A DNA stretch of 64,000 nucleotides from positions 1-64,000 of the forward strand of contig NZ_FMYB01000021.1 in assembly GCF_900104155.1 (NCBI RefSeq). Direction: 5' to 3'. This document shows, piece by piece, positions 51,791 to 62,500 of this stretch. A program made the position numbers and the translations under genes. A model generated the notes under the pieces. The model was not told the DNA's origin, ran no database searches, and saw only the letters and a list, made by a program, of their open reading frames with translations. Positions within the stretch are counted from its first letter, which is position 1; each line of letters begins with the position of its first letter. The stretch comes from Butyrivibrio sp. INlla16. GTDB taxonomy: Bacteria > Bacillota > Clostridia > Lachnospirales > Lachnospiraceae.

Positions 51791-53039
51791 GATGACCTCC
51801 AATTCTCTTTATAAGGTCAAATGCCACCATTGCATAAACAACGATCTGAACTGCAGATATTACTGTAATCGGTAATGTTTCCTGCTTGAACAAAACCATA
51901 ATATATACAAGCGTGGAATCGAGATTCATCAGTGCGGCAGCCCAAAGCTTTTGTCTCTCCAATGTAAGACAAATCGCAGTCATCAAAAGTACAACGGCAT
52001 AATCGTATCTTTCGTGCATTCCCGGCAGGAACATACAGCAGGTCCATGCCATGAAAACACCGAAATACAGAACATTTTGCTTCTTTCCAAGAAATTCCAC
52101 ATGTTTTAGTACATAAACAGCCATAACTCCAAGAATCACTACAGCCATAATAACAGCGGGGAGAGTTAATATCTCATCGAAATTATCAAGTCCGAAGTTA
52201 TAGAAATTAGGATAATAGGACACCATACCGTATCCTTCAGTCGAAACCTCCTGAGTCTGGGCAAGGTAGGCAAGATAAGTTGCTTTAAGCCCTCTCCTGC
52301 AGAGAACGCAGGGAAGTCCCAATATCAAATACATAACAGGTATCCAGAAGAACTCCAGAATACTGTACTTTTTCTTTGCAAAATAGAGCACCATAAAAAG
52401 TGGCACAAAGAAGATTGCCTGAAGTTTAAATCCAAAGGAAATCGCAAGAAAAATAAAAGCTGTCCTGTAATTATCCTTCAAAAGATAATACAGCGATATA
52501 ACAAGGAATACTACATAGATGGCATCGCACTGCTTCCACAGAGCCCCGTTCCAGACAACAAAGGGCAGAAACAGCGTAAGCACCGCGCCAAAGGAAGCCT
52601 GTAAGGAAGCCTTATCTTCTGTAATTCCCCTCTCCGCCAGGATAAGGATAAGAATTTTCCGTACAAAAAAGGCACTTACAAACTCCGCAATCATTGAAAA
52701 AACAGCAAGCGGAATATAAGGCTCACAGGGAAAAAGCGAGCAGATAGCATACATGACGTTATAAGGCACATAGTAATCACCTATATTCTTGGACAGTCCG
52801 CCAAAAAAGCCATACTCTCTGTATGCCTGAACCCAGGGAAGGTAGTAACTCTCATAATCCGGAGAGAGTGTCGTCTCCGGTATCATTTTTACTCTTATCA
52901 GAACTGCCAGAAGCAATAAAACGCAGAGCGCAAGCTTATCGAGATTATCGTTAACAAAAGCAATCAGCCATCTGTCAAATCCTGTCACCCCGGCCTTTAT
53001 TTCCTTTTTATTGCCATTATCCCTTGCGTTTGTACTCAA
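51783..53039 (-). CDS. GT-C mannosyltransferase-like membrane protein
   Basis: The 418-residue protein has about ten hydrophobic segments. The first outer loop, TTLSPDYESYYLPWVQAYREYG, with Asp and Glu near residue 65, and the PYNVMYAI and WKQCDAIYVVFLVISLYY segments are like Gpi18/GT87-type mannosyltransferases. I chose a TTG start at 53039, since GGGAGG lies five bases upstream; the ATG at 53057 has no ribosome binding site. It lies between the DUF6056-like gene and the GT39-like gene in one operon. It probably moves a sugar from a polyprenyl-phosphate donor. Confidence 0.82.
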   Translation of the reverse strand: MSTNARDNGNKKEIKAGVTGFDRWLIAFVNDNLDKLALCVLLLLAVLIRVKMIPETTLSPDYESYYLPWVQAYREYGFFGGLSKNIGDYYVPYNVMYAICSLFPCEPYIPLAVFSMIAEFVSAFFVRKILILILAERGITEDKASLQASFGAVLTLFLPFVVWNGALWKQCDAIYVVFLVISLYYLLKDNYRTAFIFLAISFGFKLQAIFFVPLFMVLYFAKKKYSILEFFWIPVMYLILGLPCVLCRRGLKATYLAYLAQTQEVSTEGYGMVSYYPNFYNFGLDNFDEILTLPAVIMAVVILGVMAVYVLKHVEFLGKKQNVLYFGVFMAWTCCMFLPGMHERYDYAVVLLMTAICLTLERQKLWAAALMNLDSTLVYIMVLFKQETLPITVISAVQIVVYAMVAFDLIKRIGGHRA

Positions 53040-53063
53040 GAAAACCTCCCAGTGCATTGAAAA

Positions 53064-54653
53064 TCATTGTTTCAATGTAACTTTGTTTTTATGATAATAT
53101 TCTGCGACAGCTTTGTTAAGCCAGTCTTTTTCATCTTCCGTTATGTCCGAAAAGAAAAGGAGCGTGGGATGAACCGAGTAAGGTGAAATCTCTGCGTCCT
53201 TAATCTTGTCATTCTTTAAAACCATTATCCTGTCGTTAAACTCTGTCTTGTAAGTCGCTGCATCATGCGATGCGATATCTCTGACTGCAGCCGTCCCGGT
53301 ATATAGATTTATCTCAGGCTTTAACGCAATAGCAGATGCCGCGATAAATCCTGCACCGACAAAAACTATAACCTTTGAAGCGTGTTCTCCAAGAAAGGCA
53401 TCCTGAAGAAGGTCTCCGGGTTTTCTCTTTGATAAGGCATCGTCATCAAGGAGTTTTGCAGGTTTAATCACATATCTAATCCATCCACAGATATATCCGA
53501 TGATCAATATCAGCAAGAGCATCCCCTGCATATAGAAAAGCGCCTGAATTCTTCCGGCCTCTATACTTCCTGTTGCGTAAATTGGAGGCGTTATCTCCGC
53601 TGCAGTCAGCAAAAAACAGAATGCAGCAAAAAGAACCGGATGATCAAATCCGTAAAACCGCTTGATTCTTCCGGTGGCCTTCCACAGAAGTGGAATAAGG
53701 AGCGCCAGAAGTACAATTACCGGCCAGGTAAGCCATTTCCCAAGCATTGCATCAAAAGTATAGTAGATCGCCATCAAAATTGCTTTTATGGGATTATACG
53801 CAGCTGCAGAAGATCTCTTAGCATTTCCCGGTGCTATCATTGCCAGGATCAGCCCTATTAGCATACATATAGCAGGAGAAACAACTCTTCTGAATCCGGA
53901 AAATCGCTCCGCAATACGTACCACAAGCTTTTTCCTGTATTCAATCTGCTTCTCCAGCGAAGCCTTTCCAGAACACATCGATACCACTGATATTATTAAA
54001 ATACATACTGATATTATTCCGAGGCTCAGTGAAGTCATATAGTTGGCTCCGCCAAGCAAAAAACCAAGGATAGATAAAAGGACAATCTTGTAGCTCTTAT
54101 AATACTCGGCATTTGCGATTTTCATAAGAAATCCCAGCCACAAAAGCCCAAGACCAAACATAAAAAGATAGTTTACCGCACCACTGTACCAGAAAAGGCT
54201 CTCCACTCTGCTCATTCCGGCAGGCATGCACTGTATCAGAATAAAATATATAACACCGGTTATGCATCCGGTGAGGTGCTTTTCCACTCTGAGAACATTG
54301 TGCAAAAGCTGCCGAAGGAAATAGCAAAGCCCTACGGTAAACATCAAAAGAACAATCCATGTTCCGAGAAAATAAAGCTTCTCTCCGAATACATGAGGTG
54401 CCAGAGCCGTGAGCGCATCACTGAAATACACTCCGGTCCAATTCAGGTAATACCATACTCCCATATATACAGCTTCAAATATCGCCGCAAAAATGCCGCC
54501 GGAGACAAAGGCTTCATGGACTTCATAGGCCATGCTGAAATCGTCTGCAGAAGGCACATTATAAAGCGAAACAAAAAGTATGGGGAGAACGGCTATAACA
54601 TTTATCAAAAACAGAATAATTCTAAGGCTTTTTACCTTTATATTCTTTTTCAT
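53064..54653 (-). CDS. DUF6056-like multi-pass membrane protein
   Basis: The 529-residue protein has about 12 hydrophobic segments. The first outer loop, YNVPSADDFSMAYEVHEAF, near residues 29-47, is the signature of proteins annotated as DUF6056; the ADD acidic cluster lies where GT-C enzymes carry the catalytic Asp. A role in glycan assembly outside the membrane is inferred from the fold and the neighbours. GGAG lies seven bases before the ATG. It follows the aminotransferase by 14 bases. Confidence 0.82.
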   Translation of the reverse strand: MKKNIKVKSLRIILFLINVIAVLPILFVSLYNVPSADDFSMAYEVHEAFVSGGIFAAIFEAVYMGVWYYLNWTGVYFSDALTALAPHVFGEKLYFLGTWIVLLMFTVGLCYFLRQLLHNVLRVEKHLTGCITGVIYFILIQCMPAGMSRVESLFWYSGAVNYLFMFGLGLLWLGFLMKIANAEYYKSYKIVLLSILGFLLGGANYMTSLSLGIISVCILIISVVSMCSGKASLEKQIEYRKKLVVRIAERFSGFRRVVSPAICMLIGLILAMIAPGNAKRSSAAAYNPIKAILMAIYYTFDAMLGKWLTWPVIVLLALLIPLLWKATGRIKRFYGFDHPVLFAAFCFLLTAAEITPPIYATGSIEAGRIQALFYMQGMLLLILIIGYICGWIRYVIKPAKLLDDDALSKRKPGDLLQDAFLGEHASKVIVFVGAGFIAASAIALKPEINLYTGTAAVRDIASHDAATYKTEFNDRIMVLKNDKIKDAEISPYSVHPTLLFFSDITEDEKDWLNKAVAEYYHKNKVTLKQ

Positions 54654-54667
54654 GTATCGGCTCCGGT

Positions 54668-55768
54668 TTACTCAAAGGAATTTATACAGTCTATTACATA
54701 GGTCTGTTCTTCATCAGTCATCCCTGCATAAATGGGAAGCGACAGAACCTCATTGGCATAGCTTTCAGATATGGGAAGATCACCTTCCCTTATTCCCAGG
54801 TATGAATATGCTTCCGAAAGATGCGGAGGAATGGGATAATGAATAATGGTTGTTATGTTATTATCCTTCAGATATTCCATGAATTCATCCCTGCGATCCT
54901 TAATTCTGATCACATACTGATGCCATACGCTGGTGGCTCCGTCTGCCACCTGAGGCTTAATAACAAGGGGATTGGTAATACCCTCAGCATATTTTCGAGA
55001 GATTTGATAGCGTTCGTTATTTATCTCTTCTATATACTTGAGTCTGACCCTTAAGAGTCCCGCCTGCATTTCATCCAGTCTTGAATTGGCACCAACCACC
55101 ATATTGTGGTAGCGCTTCTCACTGCCGTAATTGCGGTAGATTTTCATGAGTCTTGCAAGTTCCGGATCATTTGTAGTGATAGCCCCGGCATCTCCGAAGG
55201 CACCCATGTTTTTGGACGGGTAAAATGAAAAGCATCCGATATCTCCGAAGCTTCCCGTCATCTTACCATCAAAAAGAGCTCCGTGGGACTGCGCGCAGTC
55301 CTCTACAAGTCTCAAATTGTACTTTTTGCAAAGAGCGGTAATCTTGTCCATTCTCGCAGCCTGTCCGTAGAGATGAACCACAAGAATAGCCTTGGTTTTG
55401 TCAGTTATCTTCTCTTCGATCTTAGAGACATCTATCTGATAATACTCATCAGGTTCAACAAAAACGGGTGTTGCGTTATTAATGGTTATTCCCATAACGC
55501 TTGCTATGTATGTATTCCCCTGAACAATAACTTCGTCGCCCTCGCCGATTCCCAGCACCTTAAACGCCAGCCAAAGTGCATCAAGGCCACTGGCAAGGCC
55601 CACGCTGTACTTTGTCCCGACATAGGAAGCAAATTCCTCCTCAAAGCTCTCCACTTCCTTGCCGAGAATATACCAGCCCGAGCGAAGAACCTCCAGAGCC
55701 TTTGCCTCATATTCATCCTGATGTCTTAAGAAGCCGCGATCCATACGGCTTTGCATTATATTATCCAT
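54668..55768 (-). CDS. Sugar aminotransferase, DegT/DnrJ/EryC1/StrS family (FdtB-like)
   Basis: The enzyme is a PLP-dependent aminotransferase acting on keto sugars of nucleotide sugars. The 366-residue protein has [10 protein letters not shown] (phosphate binding), [10 protein letters not shown] (Asp157), and [18 protein letters not shown] with the PLP lysine at residue 186. The sequence is closest to the FdtB-like 3-keto enzymes. The substrate could be a dTDP-3-keto-6-deoxyhexose derived from RmlA/RmlB, but no 3,4-ketoisomerase gene is present. It begins directly after the UDP-glucuronate 4-epimerase stop. It probably supplies an aminosugar for the surface polymer. Confidence 0.9.
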   Translation of the reverse strand: MDNIMQSRMDRGFLRHQDEYEAKALEVLRSGWYILGKEVESFEEEFASYVGTKYSVGLASGLDALWLAFKVLGIGEGDEVIVQGNTYIASVMGITINNATPVFVEPDEYYQIDVSKIEEKITDKTKAILVVHLYGQAARMDKITALCKKYNLRLVEDCAQSHGALFDGKMTGSFGDIGCFSFYPSKNMGAFGDAGAITTNDPELARLMKIYRNYGSEKRYHNMVVGANSRLDEMQAGLLRVRLKYIEEINNERYQISRKYAEGITNPLVIKPQVADGATSVWHQYVIRIKDRRDEFMEYLKDNNITTIIHYPIPPHLSEAYSYLGIREGDLPISESYANEVLSLPIYAGMTDEEQTYVIDCINSFE

Positions 55769-56824
55769 TTAGTTGTCTCTTCTTTTTACGTATCCTGCAT
55801 ACCAGTCAACAAAACGGTGGATGCCGTCCTTAAGGGGTGTGTCAGGTTTGAAGTCGAAATCTTCCATAAGGTCGTCTACATCAGCAAAAGTTGCCTCAAC
55901 GTCTCCGGGCTGCATGGGAAGAAGTTCTCTGTGTGCCTCGAAATCGAAATCCTCCGGAAGAACTCCGTGAGCAACAAGCTCTTTCTGAAGAAGATCCACG
56001 AAGTCCATGAGGTTTTCGGGATTGTGGTTACCGATATTGTATACTTTGTAGCGGTTGCCCTTTTCATCCTCATCGGGTTTGTGCTGCATTACATTCACAA
56101 CACCTGTTACGATATCATCGACATAGGTGAAGTCACGTCTGCAGTTACCATAGTTGAAGATCTGAATTGTATCACCTCTGAGGAGCTTATCCGCAAAGAG
56201 GAAAAGTGCCATATCAGGTCTTCCCATGGGACCGTATACAGTAAAGAAACGAAGGCCTGTAGTAGCCATGTCATATAGATTACTGTAAGAATATGCAAAG
56301 AGCTCATTGGATTTTTTGGTAGCAGCGTAAAGTGACAGCGGATGATCCACCTGATCCTTTGTGCTGAACGGAAGCTTTGTGTTTCCGCCGTATACGCTTG
56401 AGCTTGATGCATAAACAAGATGCTCAACCTTGGGATCGGAATGTCTGCATGCTTCAAGAATGTTGTAGAAGCCGATTACATTTGCTTCGATATAAGCACC
56501 GGGATTCTCGATTGAATATCTGACTCCGGCCTGAGCAGCAAGGTTTACAACAACTGCAGGCTTATACTTTGCAAATACCTCATCCACAGCTGCTTTGTCA
56601 GCAATATCGCCCTTTACAAAAATGAAGTCTTCATATTTTGAAAGCTTCTCAAGTCTCTCTTCCTTAAGACGAACATCGTAGTAATCATTAACATTGTCGT
56701 ATCCGACAACCTTTATATCTTTAAATTCATCAAGTAGTCTTGCGGCAAGATGAGAGCCGATAAATCCGGCAGCACCTGTGATAAGAACTGTTTTGCCATC
56801 TAACTTAACATTTTTTTCTTTCAT
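55769..56824 (-). CDS. UDP-glucuronate 4-epimerase-like NAD-dependent epimerase
   Basis: The 351-residue protein is an extended SDR with VLITGAAGFIGSHLAARL and the YAATKKSNE motif. YDNVNDYYDVRLKEERL and FTVYGPMGRPDMALFLFADKLL are characteristic of UDP-glucuronate 4-epimerases, which make UDP-galacturonate. This would be a donor for a uronic acid in the surface polymer. It has its own promoter at 56858-56886, divergent from the flippase, and AAGGAG precedes the ATG by 11 bases. It begins a five-gene minus-strand unit ending at 50255. Confidence 0.92.
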   Translation of the reverse strand: MKEKNVKLDGKTVLITGAAGFIGSHLAARLLDEFKDIKVVGYDNVNDYYDVRLKEERLEKLSKYEDFIFVKGDIADKAAVDEVFAKYKPAVVVNLAAQAGVRYSIENPGAYIEANVIGFYNILEACRHSDPKVEHLVYASSSSVYGGNTKLPFSTKDQVDHPLSLYAATKKSNELFAYSYSNLYDMATTGLRFFTVYGPMGRPDMALFLFADKLLRGDTIQIFNYGNCRRDFTYVDDIVTGVVNVMQHKPDEDEKGNRYKVYNIGNHNPENLMDFVDLLQKELVAHGVLPEDFDFEAHRELLPMQPGDVEATFADVDDLMEDFDFKPDTPLKDGIHRFVDWYAGYVKRRDN

Positions 56825-56848
56825 TACTAAAAACTCTCCTTAAAATGA

Positions 56849-56854
56849 TATAAT
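56849..56854 (+). promoter_or_regulatory. Extended -10 promoter of the flippase gene
   Basis: TGATATAAT (56846-56854) has the TGN-TATAAT extended -10 form. A weak -35 (TTACTA, 56824-56829) is 19 bases away. Transcription should start near 56861. It overlaps the minus-strand promoter region of the epimerase gene. Confidence 0.6.
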
Positions 56855-56857
56855 AAC

Positions 56858-56886
56858 ATGATAGTGAAAAAAGTCCCGGAGGTCAA
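56858..56886 (-). promoter_or_regulatory. Promoter of the epimerase/aminotransferase operon
   Basis: On the minus strand TTGACC (56886-56881) and TATCAT (56863-56858) are 17 bases apart, directly before the leader of the UDP-glucuronate 4-epimerase gene. Confidence 0.65.
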
Positions 56887-56889
56887 TTT

Positions 56890-58425
56890 ATGGGCAGAAC
56901 AAAGCTTGTTGCCAAAAACATAACATTCGGATACGTAGGACAGCTGGCAACAGCGCTAATGTCCTTCATTCTGCGTACCATTTTCATTCATCGACTGGCC
57001 GAGACTCTTCTTGGTGTCAATGCACTCTATAGCAATATCCTATCACTTTTGTCAATGGCTGAGCTCGGCATAGGGACCGCTCTTAATTTCAGCCTGTATG
57101 CTCCCGTTGCCAAAAAGGACATAGAGAAGGTAAAGTCCTACATGCAGATGTACCGCAAGGCATATCACACTATAGCCATTGTAGTGGCTGTGATCGGTCT
57201 TTCGCTCACACCTTTTCTTAAGTATCTCACCAAAAATCCCGGAGATATCACGCCCCGCGACCTTACATTATATTATCTCATCTTTCTGTTTAATACGGTA
57301 AGCACTTACTTTGTATCCTATAAGTACAGCCTTGTTAATGCCGAGCAGAAAAACTACATACAGACCAATATTATTACTATAACGAAGATAATTACCGTAT
57401 TTTTCCAGATAATTGTCCTCCTTGTTATTCCGAATTTCTACCTGTACCTGCTAACCGATGCTGCTGTTCAGCTTATCCAGAAGATATTCGTCAACAGCTA
57501 TTTGAATAAACTCTATCCATATCTTGCAGATAAGGACGTAACTCCCCTCTCCAGGGATGAACACGATGAAGTATGGAAAAAGACCAAAGCTCTCGTTATG
57601 CACAAGGTGGGCGATGTAGCAAGACTTCAGACTGATACTCTGATAATTTCTTCTTTCATTGAAGTCAAAGTGGCAGGTTATGTCGACAATTACACAATGG
57701 TAATAAGTACCATCTCCAATTTCGTCAACATAATTTTCAACTCGGTTATTTCCGGATTTGGCAACCTGATTGCCACTGAATCAAAGGAGAAGCAATACAA
57801 AACCTTTAAGGTTTATCGCTTCTTTGCATCCTGGGTTTACGGTTTTTCAGCCTGCGGCTTTTTTATAATGATTCAGCCCCTTATATATCTGTGGATCGTA
57901 AGGAACAAGGGTCCGGAATGGATGCTCAGCTCCATTGCCGTTTATTTTCTTTTGACAGACTACTATTTCAAGGGCGACAGAATTGTTCTTTCAAATTATA
58001 AAACAGCTGCCGGTGTTTTCGAGCAGGACAAGTACCTTGCTCTGATTCAGGGCTTTGTAAATCTTGTAATATCCATAGTGCTTGTTCAAAAGATCGGTCT
58101 TACGGGTATTTATGTCGGAACAGTCGTATCGGGACTTATAGCCAATATTACGAAGCCTATTATAATTTACCGCGTATGCTTTGATAAAAGTTCACTGTCC
58201 TACTTTATGGACAGTCTGAAGTATATACTGACAGAAGTCTCGATTATTGCGGTCCTTTATCTTTTGAGCACAATTGTTCTTAAAAACATAACCATCCTGT
58301 CTTTTGCTCTTATGATAATCATTGTTACCGTAGTATTTAATGGTGTATTTTGGATCATCTATCACAAGACCGAGGAATATGAATATCTAAAAGGCATAGT
58401 ATTGAGAAAGCTGGGGAAGGCATGA
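56890..58425 (+). CDS. Polysaccharide flippase of the MOP superfamily (Wzx-like)
   Basis: The 511-residue protein has about 14 hydrophobic segments. The N-terminal region (VAKNITFGYVGQLATALMSF, LLGVNALYSNILSLLSMAEL) is typical of Wzx-like and teichoic acid flippases, which move undecaprenyl-pyrophosphate repeat units to the outer face. CGGAGGTCAATTT precedes the ATG. Its stop overlaps the start of the next gene by four bases (ATGA). It gives the window a second export route beside the ABC transporter; no obvious Wzy polymerase was identified. Confidence 0.9.
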   Translation: MGRTKLVAKNITFGYVGQLATALMSFILRTIFIHRLAETLLGVNALYSNILSLLSMAELGIGTALNFSLYAPVAKKDIEKVKSYMQMYRKAYHTIAIVVAVIGLSLTPFLKYLTKNPGDITPRDLTLYYLIFLFNTVSTYFVSYKYSLVNAEQKNYIQTNIITITKIITVFFQIIVLLVIPNFYLYLLTDAAVQLIQKIFVNSYLNKLYPYLADKDVTPLSRDEHDEVWKKTKALVMHKVGDVARLQTDTLIISSFIEVKVAGYVDNYTMVISTISNFVNIIFNSVISGFGNLIATESKEKQYKTFKVYRFFASWVYGFSACGFFIMIQPLIYLWIVRNKGPEWMLSSIAVYFLLTDYYFKGDRIVLSNYKTAAGVFEQDKYLALIQGFVNLVISIVLVQKIGLTGIYVGTVVSGLIANITKPIIIYRVCFDKSSLSYFMDSLKYILTEVSIIAVLYLLSTIVLKNITILSFALMIIIVTVVFNGVFWIIYHKTEEYEYLKGIVLRKLGKA

Positions 58426-59561
58426 ACAAGGAAACATTTGAACAGATAATCAAAGTAACCGAAAATGATTTGAAAAATATAAATAATTACTCGGCAAAGG
58501 ACGCTTTAAAAGATGCCGCAAAAAAGGCACTAAAAAGAGCCACTACCAACAGAGATCCCATGTTCTGGCCCGCAGGGCTTTTGCTGCTCGGCTTGTCCGA
58601 GGCTGCTTTTTCTCCGTCCGGGAATGCTTCATCTCTTATTGACAAGGCATCCAGAGATGAAATTACGCAATGCATAGGCTCCTACCTGGATAAATGGATA
58701 AAAGACGGTGAAGAAGTATCCTTTGTTGACGACTCTCTCGCCGGTCTTGCTCTTATCAGCATGTATGAAAATACCGGCGAAAGGCGTTACCATCACGGGG
58801 CTGTGAAAATAGCCAATTATCTGGCTCAGTGCCCCAAAAACAGCGAGGAAAGCATTATCTACAATCCCTCAAAAGGAAATGACCTTATATATGCGGACGG
58901 TGCAGGGCAGAGTGCAATGTATCTCTCCCGCTATGCCTCAGTTTTTCATAAAAAAAATGCCATGGCTCTGGCAGCAAAACAACTCCTGAATTTTAACGAA
59001 AAAGGACTTGATGCAAGATCCGGTCTTCCCTATCACGCATTCTCTCTGGAAAAGGATATGAAGCAGGGAATCATCGGGTGGGGCAGAGCTGTAGGCTGGC
59101 TTATGATGGGATATTCCGAGCTTCTTGCCGGTCTTGAACGGGAATACAGCGAAGGTAACGATGCCTCGGGAGAATCACTCTTAAAGAACACTGCCGACAA
59201 GATCATGTCACAATATTATACCCTCATGAAAACTGTCATCTCCTACCAGAGACCCGACGGAGGATTTTCCTGGCTTCTTCCCGCAACAGAGGGAGAACCC
59301 GATACCTCCGCTACAGCCATGATAGCTTATTCCATGGCAGTCTGGATGAGGAGCGGCGCTTTTCACGCTCACGCCAAGGATCTTGCTGAGGACGTAAAAA
59401 AAGCCGTCTCCGGCGCAGGAGATTTTCTCCTTGCAAAAACCGATAACGGCTCTGTATTACATGCTCTTAGCAGCTGTGAGGACATCGCTGTTCACAGGCA
59501 GATCTACGATCATTTCCCCTGGGGTCAGGGAAGCACGCTTGCTCTTCTTAGCATAATATAA
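58422..59561 (+). CDS. Glycoside hydrolase of the GH88/GH105 type
   Basis: GH88/GH105 enzymes hydrolyse unsaturated glucuronyl or galacturonyl residues with an (alpha/alpha)6 barrel. The 379-residue protein has IYADGAGQSAMYLSRY, GLPYHAFSLEKD, GWGRAVGWLMMGYSELL and QRPDGGFSWLL followed by TSATAMIAYSMAVW, which match the conserved blocks of GH105. No signal peptide is seen, so it should act in the cytoplasm. It is coupled by an ATGA overlap to the flippase gene, an odd place for a catabolic enzyme. Its stop is next to the stop of the converging GH115 gene. Specificity cannot be inferred further. Confidence 0.85.
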   Translation: MNKETFEQIIKVTENDLKNINNYSAKDALKDAAKKALKRATTNRDPMFWPAGLLLLGLSEAAFSPSGNASSLIDKASRDEITQCIGSYLDKWIKDGEEVSFVDDSLAGLALISMYENTGERRYHHGAVKIANYLAQCPKNSEESIIYNPSKGNDLIYADGAGQSAMYLSRYASVFHKKNAMALAAKQLLNFNEKGLDARSGLPYHAFSLEKDMKQGIIGWGRAVGWLMMGYSELLAGLEREYSEGNDASGESLLKNTADKIMSQYYTLMKTVISYQRPDGGFSWLLPATEGEPDTSATAMIAYSMAVWMRSGAFHAHAKDLAEDVKKAVSGAGDFLLAKTDNGSVLHALSSCEDIAVHRQIYDHFPWGQGSTLALLSII

Positions 59562-62500
59562 CTACACTATAGCGGGCGGGAGCTCATCAGTGGCAGTCAG
59601 ATAGAACTGCTCCACTCTTATTCCTGCCGAAAGCGCAAAGTATCTAAGCGTATGCCTTCCGCCTCGCAGTTTTACATCCATTAGAGGAACCCATCTCCAG
59701 ATATTCTCTGCAGAAAAACGCCAGATGGACTGTCCGCTGTACAAATCTCTCTCTGAATAAATCTTATCATCCACGCCTATCGTGAAATGTGACTTTTCCT
59801 CATCCCACATGAGAAACTTTCCCCATATCCTATAGGTACCGCCTCTTGTTTCAATATTGTAATGAAGAGATGGCGCCTTTTTAATTGCGCTCGTTCCTCC
59901 CCAGCTTGTGCCATGATAGCCTTCAAGTGCTTTTTCATCCCTGATGTACATGGCAAGTCCGCTCTCTCCGTGCGAAGGTGCATTACAATAATCCCATCCA
60001 CCCTCAGTGTAAGCGGCCTTAGACTGTGCCAGGGCTGCAGCTGCTTCAATGAATATTCTTCCGTCCTTTTCAACTGCTGTATGTTCACCCGTAGCCACTA
60101 TCTCACCTGCGGCTACAGGAGCTCCGTAATGGGAGAGGAATTCCATATGCTCACCCATTTCAAGGCAGTTGCCCTTCTGCTTTCTGAAAGCATAATAGAC
60201 CGGTCTTGGCGGTAGCTCGTAGGCCTCTTTTCCATAGAAATCCCAGCAGAAACCCGCGGCATCAAAACTAAGCGGCAACCTCAAATCTCCGCCTCTTATA
60301 CCTAGCGTGTTCTCCTGTCTTTCTCTTGTATAGATAACAAATCTCGAGAAGGAAAAATATCTGTCTACCGCATGGAAAATAATTCTGTGCGATCCGGGTT
60401 TTATATTCGGAAGACGCAGATAAAGCTTATCTACGTTATTTCTGACATTATTTTTCCACTCTCCCTTAAATTCATCATTAGCTCTGGATTCAATAACTTC
60501 CACAGGATTTTCATCCACGGAAACTCCGATTCTGATTCTTCCCTTGGAATTGAGCGACGGGAATCTATGAAGCTCGAGCAGGAATGCGCCCTCACTGGTG
60601 ACAGTTACTTCATAGGTAAGGGTAGCGCCTTCTGTCCTGGCCTCAACCAGCGATCCTCTCTGTCTTCCAAGATTTGGAATTCTGACCCATGCTCCCGAGA
60701 GGTCGCGAACCATATCGGCCTCTATTCTAAGCATTCCGTCATCCTCCATGTGAGGCGGAAATACAATATTCCCCTGGCCGAGAAGTGTTATTCCCCTGAA
60801 AAGTTTGGCCTCCACGGGTATAACATGATTCTCTCCTGTCATCAGAGCCATTACATGGATTTCATCCTTAATGGAAACTACGGCATCGTCAGGCTTCACC
60901 TCGCCCTTCTTGGTCATCTGCTCTATCATGTCGGAGACCGTGGTCCAGTCAACCTCCAGAAGAAGTCTCTCTTCTCCGCTGATTCTGATATCGCCGTGTC
61001 CATCAAAACCGACTATACTCTCGTCTGTTACTTTGAGCCATGAGGGGAGATCAACCGTCACTACGATCTCGTTTTCTCCCGAGTTTGCTATTTCAAACCA
61101 TTTTTCAACCGGCTTTACAAAGGTCAGTGAATTCTCTTCATTCTGACAAGTGACAATCAGATGATCCTCAGACTTTTTAATCGGCGGTTTGCATGCGGGA
61201 TGCATCGCAGTCCTCGGCGGCGGGAAGTCCTCCGGAGTCATAACCCCGTCCCATTTCCCGTCGGACATTACGTGATTATAGTAATAAAGCATGCTCCTTC
61301 GCGCATGATCAAAGGCCAGTGATCTTGTGGTATAGTCCGAAGCACTGTGGGTTTTTCCCTGTCTTATACACAGGTTGCTTCTGTCCGCATAATAATACAT
61401 CGCATAGGTATAATATGCGGCATGTATTTTCATCAGTATCAGCTGGAAAAAAGCATCCTTTTCGTTATCGGGAAGAGAATGATATATTCTGTTTCCGGTT
61501 TTAAACATATACTCATAGCGGTGAATACGGCTAACTGCCTCATCCGTATAAGCTGTCTGCGAGAAAGCGTCCACATCCATCTGTTCTACTTTACGCACGT
61601 TCGTCAGCTGATCAAACTCAACCAGCATCGGCGCAAGCTTTTTACCATGATGTCCGCTGAAGGTTTCATCAATCCACTTTGCAAGGAATTCCACCTCATC
61701 CGCGCAGATGGTATCCCCTTTTCCTATATCCCATGCAAGCTGGGCATAATAAGTCATCTGCTGCTCAAGCGGCTTTATCGCACCAAAATTTGTAACCCAG
61801 AGCTTTCTTATTCCCTCTTCGTATGCCTTCTTAAGCTCATTTCTGGTCTGTGAAAGGGGGATTGAACACAGGAAAAGATATGATGCTCCCGGCGGCGCCC
61901 AGTACGAATTGTGGTAATAAAGTCCGTTACCACCGGAGCGACGCTTTTCATTTTCGTTGGGATATCTTCTTACATGTCCGTAATTGTCGTTCACCCATAT
62001 AAGTGTAAAATCGTCCGGAATTTTAAGCCCGTTATCATACAGCTCAAGCACCTCTTTATAAGGCACAAAGATCTTCATGGGCGTATACTCGAGAGTGCTG
62101 TCCAGAATTTTTTCCTGAGCATCTATTACATCCTCAAGAAGTTCTATCTTGGCACTTCGAAGTTCATCCCCTTTAAGTCCAGCAAGTGCCACCGGCTCAA
62201 GCTCAGTATCATGAACACCTCTCATACCGAGAGTATAGGTGACCTCATAATCCTTGTTCTGCTCAACAGCTTCCTGCCAGTATTCTATTATTGCATCCCT
62301 GCTCTTTTCGGAAGCAGTGAAATCATAGGGCATGCCACTATAACCCTTCTTCTCAAGCCAGGGCCTCCACTCCTTGTTATTGCTGCGCATAAGCATATCG
62401 CAGTGGGAAGTACCTATAACTATTCCCATCTTATCAGCAAGCTTTGCGTTTTCGGGATTTGCATTAAAAGCATTTACATGCATTGCAGGCCAGAGGTAAT

